Positions 1 to 10,588 of a stretch of DNA of 64,000 nucleotides are shown here, in pieces; the stretch's first letter is position 1; the number at the start of each line of letters is the position of its first letter. The notes under the pieces were generated by a model, which saw only the letters and a program-made list of their open reading frames with translations, made no database searches and was not told where the DNA came from. Made by a program: the position numbers and the translations under genes. Origin of the DNA: Photobacterium damselae (GTDB lineage: Bacteria > Pseudomonadota > Gammaproteobacteria > Enterobacterales > Vibrionaceae); contig NZ_PYOG01000008.1 in the NCBI RefSeq assembly GCF_003026815.1, positions 106,123 through 170,122 on the forward strand, in the 5' to 3' direction.

Positions 1-612
1 TACTGCAGCAAGGTGATCTGTCATACCTGGTTGTTCTTCCAAATAACGAACCACATCACCTAAAGAGACAATAGAGATAACGGCACAACCAAAATCGCGC
101 TCAACTTCTTGAATCGCAGAAAGTTCACTCTTGCCTTTTTCTTGGCGATCGATAGCCACTAATACGCCTGCTAAATCCGCGCCATTAGCTTTGATGATTT
201 CCATCGATTCACGAATTGCAGTACCGGCTGTGATCACATCATCAACCAGCATAATGCGGCCTTCTAATGGGCTACCCACTAAATTACCACCTTCACCGTG
301 ATCTTTTGCTTCTTTACGGTTAAAGCAGTAAGGCGTATCAATATCGTGTTGATCCGCTAGCGCAACTGCCGTTGTTGTTGCAATTGGAATGCCTTTATAA
401 GCAGGACCAAATAGCACATCAAATTCAATCCCAGCATCAACTAAAGCTTCAGCGTAAAAACGGCCTAAACGAGCCAAGTCACGGCCAGTATTAAATAAGC
501 CCGCATTAAAGAAATATGGACTCTTACGGCCAGATTTCAGTGTGAACTCACCAAACTTAAGTACGCCCTTTTCCAAAGCGAATTCGATGAACTGACGCTG
601 ATATGCTTTCAT
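1..612 (-). CDS. pyrE: Orotate phosphoribosyltransferase, 3' end cut by the window
   Basis: Converts orotate and PRPP to orotidine 5'-phosphate in de novo pyrimidine synthesis in the cytosol. 204 codons are visible, read leftward from an ATG at 612 with a good AAGGAG Shine-Dalgarno sequence. The E. coli enzyme has 213 residues, so only about nine C-terminal residues lie outside the window. The PRPP-binding loop [12 protein letters not shown] is at residues 121-132, and the N-terminal [13 protein letters not shown] segment is also typical. It follows rph in the same direction, the arrangement known from enterobacteria, and is probably expressed by read-through of the attenuator between the two genes. 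Confidence 0.98.
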   Translation of the reverse strand, partial: MKAYQRQFIEFALEKGVLKFGEFTLKSGRKSPYFFNAGLFNTGRDLARLGRFYAEALVDAGIEFDVLFGPAYKGIPIATTTAVALADQHDIDTPYCFNRKEAKDHGEGGNLVGSPLEGRIMLVDDVITAGTAIRESMEIIKANGADLAGVLVAIDRQEKGKSELSAIQEVERDFGCAVISIVSLGDVVRYLEEQPGMTDHLAAV

Positions 613-708
613 TGTGTCTCCTTAAACAACTTTCTAAATGTTACGCCAATTACGTATGGCAACACGCTGGGGTTTTGGAGATATTCCTCACTCCCATAAA
701 TTTTGCTC

Positions 709-737
709 AAAAAAAAGCGGCTCCAATAGGAACCGCT
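709..737 (-). terminator. rph-pyrE attenuator (intrinsic terminator)
   Basis: Read leftward, the rph stop codon is followed after six bases by a hairpin (733-737 with 716-720, 729-731 with 722-724, one mismatch, four-base loop) and then by a run of eight U. In E. coli the same arrangement, with rph as the translated leader, couples pyrE transcription to UTP supply. The structure is seen in the sequence; UTP control is inferred from that precedent. Confidence 0.8.
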
Positions 738-743
738 CTACAA

Positions 744-1460
744 TCAGTTAGCTAACGCTTGTTTTTGCTGGGCAATGATTTCGTTAATGCCTTCTTTGGC
801 CAGAGCCAGCATAGCTAATAACTCTTCATGGCTAAAGGCTTCACCCTCTGCCGTACCTTGAATCTCAATCATCTTACCCTCTTCGGTCATCACCACATTC
901 ATATCGGTTTCTGCCGCAGAGTCTTCAAGATACTCTAAATCACAAATTGGCTCGCCGTTGTAAATACCAACCGACACCGCCGCAACCATCGTTTTCAGAG
1001 GATTCTTCTTAATCATGCCTTTCTCTAGCATGTAGTGAATTGCATCAACTAAAGCAACCATAGCACCAGTAATAGAAGCAGTACGAGTGCCACCATCAGC
1101 TTGGATAACATCACAGTCAACCGTGATCATCTGCTCGCCCAACACTTCTAAATCTACTGCAGCACGCAAGCTACGTGCAATCAGACGTTGGATTTCCATG
1201 GTGCGACCGCCCTGTTTGCCACTTGCTGCCTCACGACGATTACGTGAATGAGTTGCACGAGGTAGCATGCCATATTCTGCCGTTACCCAGCCTTTACCTT
1301 GTCCTTTTAGCCAACGTGGTACATTCTCTTCCACACTCGCCGTACAGATAACTTTCGTATTACCAAACTCAACCAACACTGAACCTTCAGCGTGAGCGGT
1401 AAATTGACGAGTAATAGTAATTGGACGGACTTGAGACGCACTTCTTCCGCTTGGACGCAT
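744..1460 (-). CDS. rph: Ribonuclease PH
   Basis: Phosphorolytic 3'-to-5' exoribonuclease that trims tRNA precursors and some other RNAs. The 238-residue product has exactly the E. coli length and aligns from MRPSGR to the C-terminal ALAN. Family segments such as [18 protein letters not shown] and [12 protein letters not shown] are intact. The reading frame is full length, unlike the frameshifted rph of E. coli K-12. It is the first gene of the rph-pyrE unit and its 3' end probably acts as the translated leader for pyrE attenuation. A Shine-Dalgarno-like AAAGGAAAG precedes the ATG. Confidence 0.98.
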   Translation of the reverse strand: MRPSGRSASQVRPITITRQFTAHAEGSVLVEFGNTKVICTASVEENVPRWLKGQGKGWVTAEYGMLPRATHSRNRREAASGKQGGRTMEIQRLIARSLRAAVDLEVLGEQMITVDCDVIQADGGTRTASITGAMVALVDAIHYMLEKGMIKKNPLKTMVAAVSVGIYNGEPICDLEYLEDSAAETDMNVVMTEEGKMIEIQGTAEGEAFSHEELLAMLALAKEGINEIIAQQKQALAN

Positions 1461-1697
1461 GATGGTCTTTCCTTTAGCTGGATAACATTAACCGGCGATT
1501 ATAGCGATATGTCGCCGGGACTGCACGAAAAACTCATCGAATACGTTGGTCAAAAGTAGCGCAGCTAAATGGTTTTTGCATATAATCAAAGTCACTTGTG
1601 TATCGACGCACTTTCTCATTGACTACACACTGTCTATCCATGCTTGTTAGCCAGTTTGAGCCGTCGCTACTCGTTTTAATAAAGGGGCCTAAAGCCA

Positions 1698-2561
1698 ATG
1701 ATCCATAGTATGACTGCCTATGCCCGTCGCGAAGTAAAAGGCGACTGGGGTACTGCTGTATGGGAAATCCGTTCCGTCAATCAGCGCTATCTTGAAACTT
1801 ACCTACGTATGCCAGAGCAATTTCGTGGTCTAGAACCTGTATTGCGTGAGCGTTTCCGTCAGCGTCTAGCGCGCGGTAAAGTTGAATGTAATCTGCGTTT
1901 TGAAGCAAACCCTGCAGCTAATACTAACCTAACGATTAATGAAGCACTGGCAAAGCAAGTAATCAATGCGGCTAAGTGGGTAAAAGATACCTCAGGTGAA
2001 GGTAGCATTAATCCGTTCCAAGTTTTGAACTGGCCGGGCGTAATGGAAGCACCAGAGCAAGATCTGGATACTATTAATAAAGATCTTCTTGCTGGCTTTG
2101 ATGCTGCAATCGATGACTTTATTGCAGCGCGTGCAAGCGAAGGCGATAACATGCGTGCCCTTATCGAGCAGCGTTTAGATGCGATCTCTGCAGAAGCAGG
2201 TAAAGTTCGTGCATTGATGCCAGAAATCATGACCTGGCAGCGTGAACGTATTATGTCTCGTTTAGATGAAGCAAAGATTGAACTTGATGCTAACCGTCTA
2301 GAGCAAGAGTTAGTAATGCTAGCGCAAAAGAGCGATGTAGCCGAAGAGCTTGATCGCCTAGACTCTCACGTAAAAGAGACACAAAAAATCCTAAAGAAAG
2401 GTGGCGCATGTGGTCGTCGTCTAGACTTTATGATGCAAGAGTTTAACCGAGAGTCAAATACCCTAGCCTCTAAGTCAATCAATACCGATGTGACCGCAGC
2501 TGCTGTTGAGCTAAAAGTGCTTATCGAGCAAATGCGTGAGCAGATCCAGAATATTGAATAA
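1698..2561 (+). CDS. yicC: YicC-family endoribonuclease
   Basis: The 287-residue product is a clear YicC/YloC family member. It starts MIHSMTAYARRE and carries WEIRSVNQRYLE and the conserved end segment GRRLDFMMQEFNRE followed by TLASKS. Members of this family act as endoribonucleases, and E. coli YicC has been linked to decay of small RNAs. It stands divergent to rph across a 237-base gap, the same neighbourhood as in E. coli. In that gap a 7-bp inverted repeat (1492-1498 with 1512-1518) is the only structure I noticed. The exact catalytic residues cannot be assigned here. Confidence 0.93.
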   Translation: MIHSMTAYARREVKGDWGTAVWEIRSVNQRYLETYLRMPEQFRGLEPVLRERFRQRLARGKVECNLRFEANPAANTNLTINEALAKQVINAAKWVKDTSGEGSINPFQVLNWPGVMEAPEQDLDTINKDLLAGFDAAIDDFIAARASEGDNMRALIEQRLDAISAEAGKVRALMPEIMTWQRERIMSRLDEAKIELDANRLEQELVMLAQKSDVAEELDRLDSHVKETQKILKKGGACGRRLDFMMQEFNRESNTLASKSINTDVTAAAVELKVLIEQMREQIQNIE

Positions 2562-2769
2562 ATCAGGCTCTATCTGACTTATTAAAAAGAGAGGCTCTTA
2601 GTAGCCTTTCTTTTGTTATGGCACTAAAAAACATTTCATCTAGGCTTATAAAAAGGCTAACGCAATGGCAGTTCGTGCGAAAAAAGATGAAATTTCAAAC
2701 AAGCTGCTAATTTCAATTGTGCGCAGATCATGATAATCTGCGCGCCCTTCTATCACTGAGTGAAAATAG

Positions 2770-3399
<630 letters not shown>

Positions 3400-3451
3400 G
3401 TATTTTTGTACAATTTTCCCTCTTTTACTTATATAACCACTGGAGTCCTCC

Positions 3452-3727
3452 ATGGCACGCGTAACCGTTCAAGACGCTGTTGATAAAATTGGCAACCGTT
3501 TCGATCTGATCCAAATTGCTGCTCGCCGCGCACGTCAAATGCAAACTGGCGCAAAGGATCCACTGGTTCCAGAAGAAAACGACAAGTACACAGTAATTGC
3601 ACTTCGTGAAATCGAAGAAGGTCTAATTACTAAAGACATCCTAGATGCTCGCGAGCGTCAGGAACTGCAAGAGCAAGAAGCTGCTGAACTTGCAGCTGTA
3701 AGTGCTATTGCTGGCGGCAACCGTTAA
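3452..3727 (+). CDS. rpoZ: RNA polymerase omega subunit
   Basis: A 91-residue omega subunit, which helps fold the beta' subunit and forms part of a ppGpp-binding site on RNA polymerase. The N-terminal [10 protein letters not shown] and the [14 protein letters not shown] helix are nearly invariant in gammaproteobacteria. A strong GGAG-type ribosome site precedes the ATG. spoT starts 18 bases after its stop, so the two are probably cotranscribed and translationally close. Confidence 0.98.
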   Translation: MARVTVQDAVDKIGNRFDLIQIAARRARQMQTGAKDPLVPEENDKYTVIALREIEEGLITKDILDARERQELQEQEAAELAAVSAIAGGNR

Positions 3728-3745
3728 TTCAGGGAACCAGGCGAA

Positions 3746-5851
3746 TTGTATCTATTTGATAGCCTGAAAGAAGTCGCAATTGAGTACCTGCCAGAGCCTC
3801 AGATCGAGGCTCTTAGGCAGGCTTATTTAGTTGCGCGCGACGCCCACGAAGGCCAAACACGCTCAAGCGGCGAACCTTACATTATCCACCCTATTGCTGT
3901 AGCTCGTATACTGGCAGAAATGCGCTTGGACTACGAAACGCTAATGGCAGCCCTTCTCCACGATGTAATTGAAGATACCGAAGTAACCAAGGATGACTTG
4001 GCAACACGCTTTGGCGATACAGTTGCAGAACTGGTAGACGGGGTCTCTAAGCTGGATAAGCTAAAATTCCGCGACCGTAAAGAAGCTCAAGCAGAAAACT
4101 TTCGCAAAATGATCATGGCAATGGCTCATGATATTCGCGTGATTCTGATTAAACTGGCCGACCGTACACATAATATGCGTACCCTTGGTGCTTTACGTCC
4201 GGACAAACGTCGTCGTATTGCCCGTGAAACCCTCGAAATTTTTTCTCCCCTCGCTCACCGTTTAGGTATTCATAACATCAAAACCGAACTCGAAGAACTC
4301 GGCTTTGAAGCACTGTACCCAAACCGTTATCGAGTGCTGAAAAATGTCGTCGCCGCGGCCAGGGGCAACCGCAAAGAAATGATCAATAAGATTCACGCTG
4401 AAATTGAGGGTCGCCTCGTTGATGCGGGAATTGATGCGCAAGTATTAGGTCGAGAGAAAAACCTGTACTCCATCTATAACAAGATGAAAAACAAGGAACT
4501 GCGTTTCCACTCCATTATGGATATCTACGCATTCCGAGTACTGGTTAAAGACATTGATACCTGCTATCGCGTCTTGGGTCAGGTGCACAACCTGTATAAA
4601 CCACGCCCAAGTCGAATGAAAGACTACATCGCAATTCCAAAAGCCAATGGCTATCAGTCACTCCATACTTCATTAGTTGGCCCTCACGGGGTGCCTGTTG
4701 AAGTACAGATTCGTACCGAAGATATGGATCAAATGGCCGATAAAGGGGTTGCAGCACATTGGGCATACAAGAAAGATGGCGCAGGCTCTAGCACAACTGC
4801 TCAGCTAAAAGCGCAACGTTGGATGCAGAGTTTAATTGAATTACAGCAAAGTGCCGGTAACTCATTTGAATTCATCGAAAACGTTAAATCTGATCTCTGC
4901 CCAGATGAGATTTATGTCTTTACACCTAAAGGCCGTATTGTTGAACTGCCAATGGGCGCAACAGCGGTGGACTTTGCTTATGCTGTTCATACTGATGTCG
5001 GTAACTCTTGTGTCGGCTGTCGTGTTGAACGTCAACCATACCCATTAAGCAAGCCACTGAAAAATGGCCAAACTATCGATATCATCACCGCACCAGGCGC
5101 ACGTCCAAATGCCGCTTGGCTCAACTATGTGGTAACTTCTCGCGCTCGTACTAAGATTCGTCAGGTACTGAAAACCATGCGCCGTGAAGAATCTATTACT
5201 CTTGGTCGTCGTTTGCTAAATCATGCCCTTGGTGGTGTGAAGCTAGACGAGCTGCCAAGTGAAAATATCGATAAAGTGCTAAGCGATCTTCGCATTGAAT
5301 CAACCGATGAGCTTCTCACTGAGATTGGTTTAGGCGAATTGATGAGTGTGGTTATTGCCCGTCGATTATTGGGTAATGCCGATGAGCTTAATGCCAAAGA
5401 TAACCACCACCGCCTACCTATCCAAGGGGCTGATGGTATCTTGCTAACGTATGCTAACTGTTGTCACCCAATTCCGGGCGATCCAATTGTTGCTCATGTT
5501 AGCCCAGGCAGAGGTCTAGTCATTCACCGTGAAGAATGTGCCAATATCCGAGGCCACCGTAAGGAGCCCGATAAGTACATGGCGGTAGAATGGAGCGATG
5601 ATATTGAACAAGAGTTTGTCACCAACCTAAAAGTGGATATGCACAACCACCAAGGCGCACTGGCAGATCTTACCAATACCATTGCAGCAACAGGCTCTAA
5701 CATTCAAGGCTTAGCCACCGAAGAAAAAGATGGTCGTCTCTACACCATCACAGTTCGACTGACCACCAAGAGTCGAGTCCATTTGGCAAGTATTATGCGC
5801 CGTATTCGCGTTATGCCAAACGTGGTACGAGTATCACGTCAAAAGAACTGA
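3746..5851 (+). CDS. spoT: Bifunctional (p)ppGpp synthetase/hydrolase SpoT
   Basis: Controls the stringent-response alarmone, mainly as a hydrolase. 701 residues, as in E. coli. The HD hydrolase domain is N-terminal, with the H72-D73 pair in LHDVIEDT. A synthetase domain follows (GYQSLHTS and EVQIRTEDMDQMA), then a TGS domain (YVFTPKGRIVELP) and a C-terminal ACT domain. The start is a TTG at 3746 giving MYLFDSL, which matches the E. coli start and its own TTG codon; an AGGGA ribosome site lies just upstream. The rare start codon may keep expression low. Confidence 0.98.
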   Translation: MYLFDSLKEVAIEYLPEPQIEALRQAYLVARDAHEGQTRSSGEPYIIHPIAVARILAEMRLDYETLMAALLHDVIEDTEVTKDDLATRFGDTVAELVDGVSKLDKLKFRDRKEAQAENFRKMIMAMAHDIRVILIKLADRTHNMRTLGALRPDKRRRIARETLEIFSPLAHRLGIHNIKTELEELGFEALYPNRYRVLKNVVAAARGNRKEMINKIHAEIEGRLVDAGIDAQVLGREKNLYSIYNKMKNKELRFHSIMDIYAFRVLVKDIDTCYRVLGQVHNLYKPRPSRMKDYIAIPKANGYQSLHTSLVGPHGVPVEVQIRTEDMDQMADKGVAAHWAYKKDGAGSSTTAQLKAQRWMQSLIELQQSAGNSFEFIENVKSDLCPDEIYVFTPKGRIVELPMGATAVDFAYAVHTDVGNSCVGCRVERQPYPLSKPLKNGQTIDIITAPGARPNAAWLNYVVTSRARTKIRQVLKTMRREESITLGRRLLNHALGGVKLDELPSENIDKVLSDLRIESTDELLTEIGLGELMSVVIARRLLGNADELNAKDNHHRLPIQGADGILLTYANCCHPIPGDPIVAHVSPGRGLVIHREECANIRGHRKEPDKYMAVEWSDDIEQEFVTNLKVDMHNHQGALADLTNTIAATGSNIQGLATEEKDGRLYTITVRLTTKSRVHLASIMRRIRVMPNVVRVSRQKN

Positions 5852-5875
5852 TTTTTCTGAGCCATTTACGATCAC

Positions 5876-5900
5876 AAACGCCCTTAACTGGGCGTTTTGT
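5876..5900 (+). terminator. Hairpin terminator after spoT
   Basis: An 8-bp stem (5876-5883 with 5890-5897, AAACGCCC/GGGCGTTT) and a short T-rich tail separate spoT from trmH. The tail is weak (TTTTGTTT), so part of the transcription may continue into trmH and recG. Confidence 0.7.
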
Positions 5901-5949
5901 TTATCTCCCATGCAAGAAAAAAAGCTGGGTTTTCTTATAGGATTTATTT

Positions 5950-6660
5950 ATGACTCCTGAGCGCTTTGAACGCATTTCACAAGTCTTAGCCACACGCCAA
6001 CCCGATCTCACGGTTTGCCTTGAGCAGGTCCATAAGCCAAATAATGTTTCTGCCATCATTCGTACCGCAGATGCCGTTGGTGTTCATAAAGTTCATGCGG
6101 TATGGCAAGCAGAACAACTGCGTCTCCATAGCCACACCTCTGCCGGTTCTCGTAACTGGGTAGAACTTGAAACTCACGCCAATATTACTGATGCAGTACA
6201 CGCAATGAAAGCACAAGGAATGCAGGTTCTGGCAACCAACTTATCTGAGCGAGCGGTTGATTTTCGCGAGATAGATTACACAAAACCGACTGCAATTATT
6301 CTCGGCGGCGAAAAACATGGGATCACTCCTGAAGCTTTAGCCCTTGCAGATCAAGATATCATTATTCCAATGGTGGGCATGGTACAGTCGTTAAATGTTT
6401 CAGTAGCCAGTGCCTTGATTCTGTATGAAGCACAACGTCAGCGCCAAAATGCTGGGATGTATCAGCGCACAGAAACACTATTGCCTGATGAAGTGGTTCA
6501 TCGTATTTTATTTGAACGTGGCCACCCTGTGCTAGCTAACGTCGCCAAACGTAAAGGGCTGCCTTATCCTGAGCTTGATGCCGAAGGACAAATTGTGGCA
6601 GATGATGCTTGGTGGGCAACCATGCAAGCGGTCGAACCAAAGAAAAACAAACAAAAATAA
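5950..6660 (+). CDS. trmH: tRNA (guanosine(18)-2'-O)-methyltransferase
   Basis: SPOUT-class enzyme that methylates the ribose of G18 in the tRNA D-loop with SAM. The 236-residue product has motif 1 (NVSAIIRTADAVGV), motif 2 (ILGGEKHGI) and motif 3 (SLNVSVASALIL), which build the SAM-binding trefoil knot. It lies between spoT and recG, as in E. coli, where it was first named spoU. recG begins 16 bases after its stop. Confidence 0.96.
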   Translation: MTPERFERISQVLATRQPDLTVCLEQVHKPNNVSAIIRTADAVGVHKVHAVWQAEQLRLHSHTSAGSRNWVELETHANITDAVHAMKAQGMQVLATNLSERAVDFREIDYTKPTAIILGGEKHGITPEALALADQDIIIPMVGMVQSLNVSVASALILYEAQRQRQNAGMYQRTETLLPDEVVHRILFERGHPVLANVAKRKGLPYPELDAEGQIVADDAWWATMQAVEPKKNKQK

Positions 6661-6675
6661 ACCATAGGATACGGG

Positions 6676-8757
6676 ATGAGCGGACAACTTCTCGATACCA
6701 TCGCAGTCAGCGAGTTAAGCGGCGTTGGTGCCAAAATGGCGGAGAAACTTAGCAAAATAGGCTTAAATTCGGTGCAAGACTTACTCTTTCACCTGCCTTT
6801 ACGTTATGAAGATCGCACCCGTATTTGGCCTATGGGACAGATAAAACCAGGCCAGCACTTAACCGTTCAAGGTGAAGTCCTAACTTGTAATATGACCTTT
6901 GGCAAACGCAAAATGCTAACGGTTAAGATCGGCGATGATACTGGAGCGGTGACATTACGCTTTTTTAACTTCAATGCCGCTATGAAAAACAGCTTTATTG
7001 AAGGTCGTCAGGTCAAAGCTTATGGCGAAATCAAGCGGGGTCAATACGGCTTAGAAATCAATCATCCAGATTACCGTGTTTTCTCTGAGCCGACTGAATT
7101 GCGGGTAGAAGAAACATTAACTCCTGTCTACCCAACTACCGACGGATTGCGTCAACTCACCTTGCGTAACCTTACCGATCAAGCATTGAAATTATTAGAT
7201 AAAGCGGCAGTGCGAGAGTTACTCCCAGAAGGACTCTATGATCGACAAATGACGCTAGCGCAAGCACTACACACCATGCACCGCCCAACTCCAGATATCT
7301 CTTTGGATCAACTAGAGACGGGAAAACACCCAGCGCAACAACGCCTTATCTTAGAAGAGCTTTTAGCGCAAAATTTATCGATGCTGGCTCTACGCAGTAA
7401 AGGTCAACAGCACAACAGTTGGCCGTTATCTGCTACAGATACCCTAAAGCAACAGCTGCTTAGCGCCTTACCCTTCACCCCAACTCGCGCGCAACAACGT
7501 GTAGTGGCTGAGATTGAAAACGACCTAAGTCTAACCCAGCCTATGATGCGCTTGGTGCAAGGTGATGTAGGCTCGGGGAAAACCTTGGTAGCCGCGCTCA
7601 GTGCTTTACGAGCAATTGAACATGGCTATCAAGTGGCATTAATGGCTCCAACTGAACTGTTAGCCGAACAACATGCGATCAACTTTGCCAATTGGTTTAA
7701 CCCTCTTGATATTCAAGTCGGTTGGCTAGCGGGTAAGTTAAAAGGCAAAGCACGAGAAAAAGAGTTAGAAAAAATAGAATCTGGCAGTGTCAAAATGGTG
7801 GTCGGTACTCATGCTCTGTTTCAAGAGCAGGTCAAATTTGCCAATCTTGCTTTGGTGATCATCGATGAACAGCACCGTTTTGGTGTCCACCAGCGGTTAG
7901 AATTGCGAGAAAAAGGGGCAAACGACGGTCGTTATCCCCATCAGCTGGTCATGACGGCAACGCCAATTCCGCGCACATTAGCCATGACCGCTTACGCCGA
8001 TATGGATACCTCGATAATTGATGAGTTACCACCGGGACGAACGCCTATCACGACTGTTGCGGTACCTGATTCCCGTCGTGATGACATCATTGAACGAATT
8101 CGTCACGCTTGCCAAACCGAAGGACGTCAAGCGTATTGGGTCTGTACGTTAATAGATGAATCTGAGGTGCTTGAAGCACAAGCCGCATCCGATACTGCTG
8201 CTGATTTAACGGAAAAATTACCTGAACTAAAAATTGGCTTAGTTCATGGCCGAATGAAAGCGCAAGAAAAACAACACATCATGGCGCAATTTAAAGCAGG
8301 TGAATTGGATTTACTGGTCGCAACAACGGTCATTGAAGTGGGCGTGGATGTGCCTAATTCCAGCTTAATGGTGATTGAAAATCCAGAACGATTAGGTTTG
8401 GCTCAGCTCCACCAGCTTCGAGGTCGCGTAGGTCGAGGTAACATTGCCAGTCACTGTGTCTTACTTTATAAATCACCGCTTTCGAAAACGGCGCAAAAAC
8501 GACTTGGTGTATTACGAGAAAGTAACGATGGGTTCGTTATTGCACAACGGGATCTGGAAATTCGCGGCCCAGGTGAATTATTAGGTACTAAGCAAACAGG
8601 TATTGCTGAATTTAAAGTCGCAGATCTGGTACGTGACCAATATATGATTCCACAAATTCAAAAGCTGGCTCGTTATATTCATCAGAACTATCCAGATAAC
8701 GCCAAAGCTATTATTGATCGTTGGCTTGCTAATCGAGAAAACTACTCTAACGCCTAA
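6676..8757 (+). CDS. recG: ATP-dependent DNA helicase RecG
   Basis: Branch-migrating helicase that remodels stalled replication forks and Holliday junctions. The 693-residue product has the N-terminal wedge/OB domain, Walker A GDVGSGKT at residues 296-303, the DEQH box at 397-400 followed by RFGVHQR, and the C-terminal helicase motifs with QLRGRVGRG and the TRG-like end. The length equals the E. coli protein. It is the last gene of the gmk-rpoZ-spoT-trmH-recG run. Confidence 0.98.
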   Translation: MSGQLLDTIAVSELSGVGAKMAEKLSKIGLNSVQDLLFHLPLRYEDRTRIWPMGQIKPGQHLTVQGEVLTCNMTFGKRKMLTVKIGDDTGAVTLRFFNFNAAMKNSFIEGRQVKAYGEIKRGQYGLEINHPDYRVFSEPTELRVEETLTPVYPTTDGLRQLTLRNLTDQALKLLDKAAVRELLPEGLYDRQMTLAQALHTMHRPTPDISLDQLETGKHPAQQRLILEELLAQNLSMLALRSKGQQHNSWPLSATDTLKQQLLSALPFTPTRAQQRVVAEIENDLSLTQPMMRLVQGDVGSGKTLVAALSALRAIEHGYQVALMAPTELLAEQHAINFANWFNPLDIQVGWLAGKLKGKAREKELEKIESGSVKMVVGTHALFQEQVKFANLALVIIDEQHRFGVHQRLELREKGANDGRYPHQLVMTATPIPRTLAMTAYADMDTSIIDELPPGRTPITTVAVPDSRRDDIIERIRHACQTEGRQAYWVCTLIDESEVLEAQAASDTAADLTEKLPELKIGLVHGRMKAQEKQHIMAQFKAGELDLLVATTVIEVGVDVPNSSLMVIENPERLGLAQLHQLRGRVGRGNIASHCVLLYKSPLSKTAQKRLGVLRESNDGFVIAQRDLEIRGPGELLGTKQTGIAEFKVADLVRDQYMIPQIQKLARYIHQNYPDNAKAIIDRWLANRENYSNA

Positions 8758-8776
8758 AGATCGGTCTAGAAAGCGC

Positions 8777-8808
8777 GAAAAGTAGGAGCTAGCTTGTTCC
8801 TACTTTTC
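8777..8808 (+). terminator. Hairpin terminator after recG
   Basis: An 11-bp perfect stem (8777-8787 with 8798-8808) lies 20 bases after the recG stop. The right arm ends in TTTTC rather than a long T-run, so termination may be incomplete. Confidence 0.65.
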
Positions 8809-8876
8809 CAACAACAGCAGAAATCCCCCGTAGCATTCCTGATGAACATCTCCCTACTCAGCCATAAACAAAACAG

Positions 8877-8914
8877 ACGCAAACGTTTGCTATTTTATGA
8901 AACTACTCTACAAT
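8877..8914 (+). promoter_or_regulatory. xanP promoter overlapping a PurR box
   Basis: The 16-mer at 8877-8892 (ACGCAAACGTTTGCTA) closely matches the PurR operator consensus. It overlaps a good sigma-70 promoter: -35 TTTGCT at 8886-8891, 17-base spacer, -10 TACAAT at 8909-8914. A bound repressor would cover the -35 element. The start site would be near 8921, giving a leader of roughly 134 bases before the permease gene. Purine repression is inferred from the family match. Confidence 0.75.
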
Positions 8915-9054
8915 AGCGCTCGACTCTCAACCGCTCAGCATTTGGGGTCTTAGACGTTCTGAGTAACAGCAATCACAGATATTGGCGTCTTTGATCATTT
9001 GTCGCCCATTCAGCGCAGCAAAACCAAGCAATTGAGCCAACACAATTAGGAACC

Positions 9055-10467
9055 ATGGCAATGTCGAGCCAACCAAAGCGCAATAGCGATCTTATTTATG
9101 GATTAAACGATCGCCCTCCTTTTGCCCAAAGTCTGTTTGCCGCAACCCAACATCTGCTGGCAATGTTTGTCGCAGTGATCACCCCATCATTGATTATCTG
9201 CCAATCATTGGGTTTGCCTGCCAGCGATACCAATACCATCGTCAGTATGTCGTTGTTTGCCTCTGGTATTGCCTCGTTTATTCAAATTCGTACCTTTGGC
9301 CCGGTTGGCTCAGGACTGCTTTCAATTCAAGGCACCAGCTTTAACTTTTTAGGTCCTATCATTGGTGCAGGGCTAGCATTAAAAGCAGGTGGTGCTGATA
9401 TCCCAACCATGATGGCCGCTATTTTCGGTACAATCTTATTTGCCTCTTTAACCGAAGTGGTGATTTCACGTATTTTGCAACATGCTCAACGCGTTATTAC
9501 TCCTTTAGTCTCTGGCATTGTGGTTACCCTAATTGGTCTAACTCTGATTCAGATCGGACTAACTTCTATCGGTGGTGGTTATAGTGCAATTGAAAGTGGC
9601 ACCTTCGGCAGCTTAAATAACCTTCTGCTTGCTGGTACTGTACTGGGCTTTATAGTGTTACTTAACCGAGTACGTAACCCTTATTTACGCGTCTCTTCTA
9701 TCGTGATTGCAATGGCGATGGGTACCCTATTGGCGTGGTTTATGGGCATGGTAGATAGTTCTAAAATGGCACAAACCGATCTGATTGCCATTCCAATGCC
9801 GATGCAATACGGGCTAGGCTTTGACTGGGGACTGCTTATTCCTCTTATGATCGTTTTTGCCATTACCTCTCTAGAAGCCATTGGTGATATTACCGCAACC
9901 TCCGAAACCTCAGAGCAGCCTGTTGCAGGTCCGGTCTATCTAAAACGAATCAAAGGCGGAGTTCTTGCCGATGGTATTAACTCAGCACTTGCTGCCGCGT
10001 TAAACAGTTTCCCTAACTCAACGTTCAGTCAAAACAACGGCATCATTCAATTAACGGGTGTGGCAAGTCGATACATTGGCTACTTTGTTTCTGCCATGCT
10101 GGTGCTGCTAGGTCTGTTTCCTGGCGTTGCAAATTTGGTTCAGCTAATCCCTGAGCCAGTACTGGGCGGAGCCACCATTGTGATGTTTGGTACCATTGCC
10201 GCATCAGGTGTTCGTATCATCTCCCGTTGTCATCTCGATCGCCGCGCAATTTTGATTATGGCACTCTCTTTTTCTATGGGTCTGGGTATCGCTCAAAAAC
10301 CTGAAATCTTGCAATTTATGCCTGACATCGTCAAAAGTATCCTCTCTTCTGGCATGGCAGCAGGTGGTATTACCGCTATCTTGCTTAACCTGATTTTGCC
10401 AGAAGAGCACACGCAAACTCAGGCAGAAACAGAGCAAGAACTAGAACAACAAGTTGCGCCAAACTAA
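9055..10467 (+). CDS. xanP: Xanthine permease (NCS2 family)
   Basis: Proton-coupled inner-membrane importer of the nucleobase-ascorbate (NCS2) family with about 12-14 hydrophobic segments. The 470-residue protein follows E. coli XanP (YicE) closely throughout: [41 protein letters not shown] and [15 protein letters not shown]. These fit the XanP branch better than the uracil permeases. Xanthine as substrate is inferred from that match. A PurR box upstream agrees with a purine role. In E. coli it also lies near recG. The first residues could start at MAMS or two codons later. Confidence 0.92.
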   Translation: MAMSSQPKRNSDLIYGLNDRPPFAQSLFAATQHLLAMFVAVITPSLIICQSLGLPASDTNTIVSMSLFASGIASFIQIRTFGPVGSGLLSIQGTSFNFLGPIIGAGLALKAGGADIPTMMAAIFGTILFASLTEVVISRILQHAQRVITPLVSGIVVTLIGLTLIQIGLTSIGGGYSAIESGTFGSLNNLLLAGTVLGFIVLLNRVRNPYLRVSSIVIAMAMGTLLAWFMGMVDSSKMAQTDLIAIPMPMQYGLGFDWGLLIPLMIVFAITSLEAIGDITATSETSEQPVAGPVYLKRIKGGVLADGINSALAAALNSFPNSTFSQNNGIIQLTGVASRYIGYFVSAMLVLLGLFPGVANLVQLIPEPVLGGATIVMFGTIAASGVRIISRCHLDRRAILIMALSFSMGLGIAQKPEILQFMPDIVKSILSSGMAAGGITAILLNLILPEEHTQTQAETEQELEQQVAPN

Positions 10468-10506
10468 ACGCCTCATCTCCCTCTAAGGGAAAAAACGTAC
10501 CAACAA

Positions 10507-10539
10507 AAAGCCCACAGTTCATAACAAACTGTGGGCTTT
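10507..10539. terminator. Terminator between xanP and envZ
   Basis: A 13-bp perfect stem (10507-10519 with 10527-10539, AAAGCCCACAGTT) has A-rich and T-rich flanks on its two sides, so it can serve the convergent xanP and envZ transcripts. Confidence 0.85.
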
Positions 10540-10588
10540 ATTATTTAGCTCGATACATTATCAAGAGTAAGCATTGCCAGCTATACGA

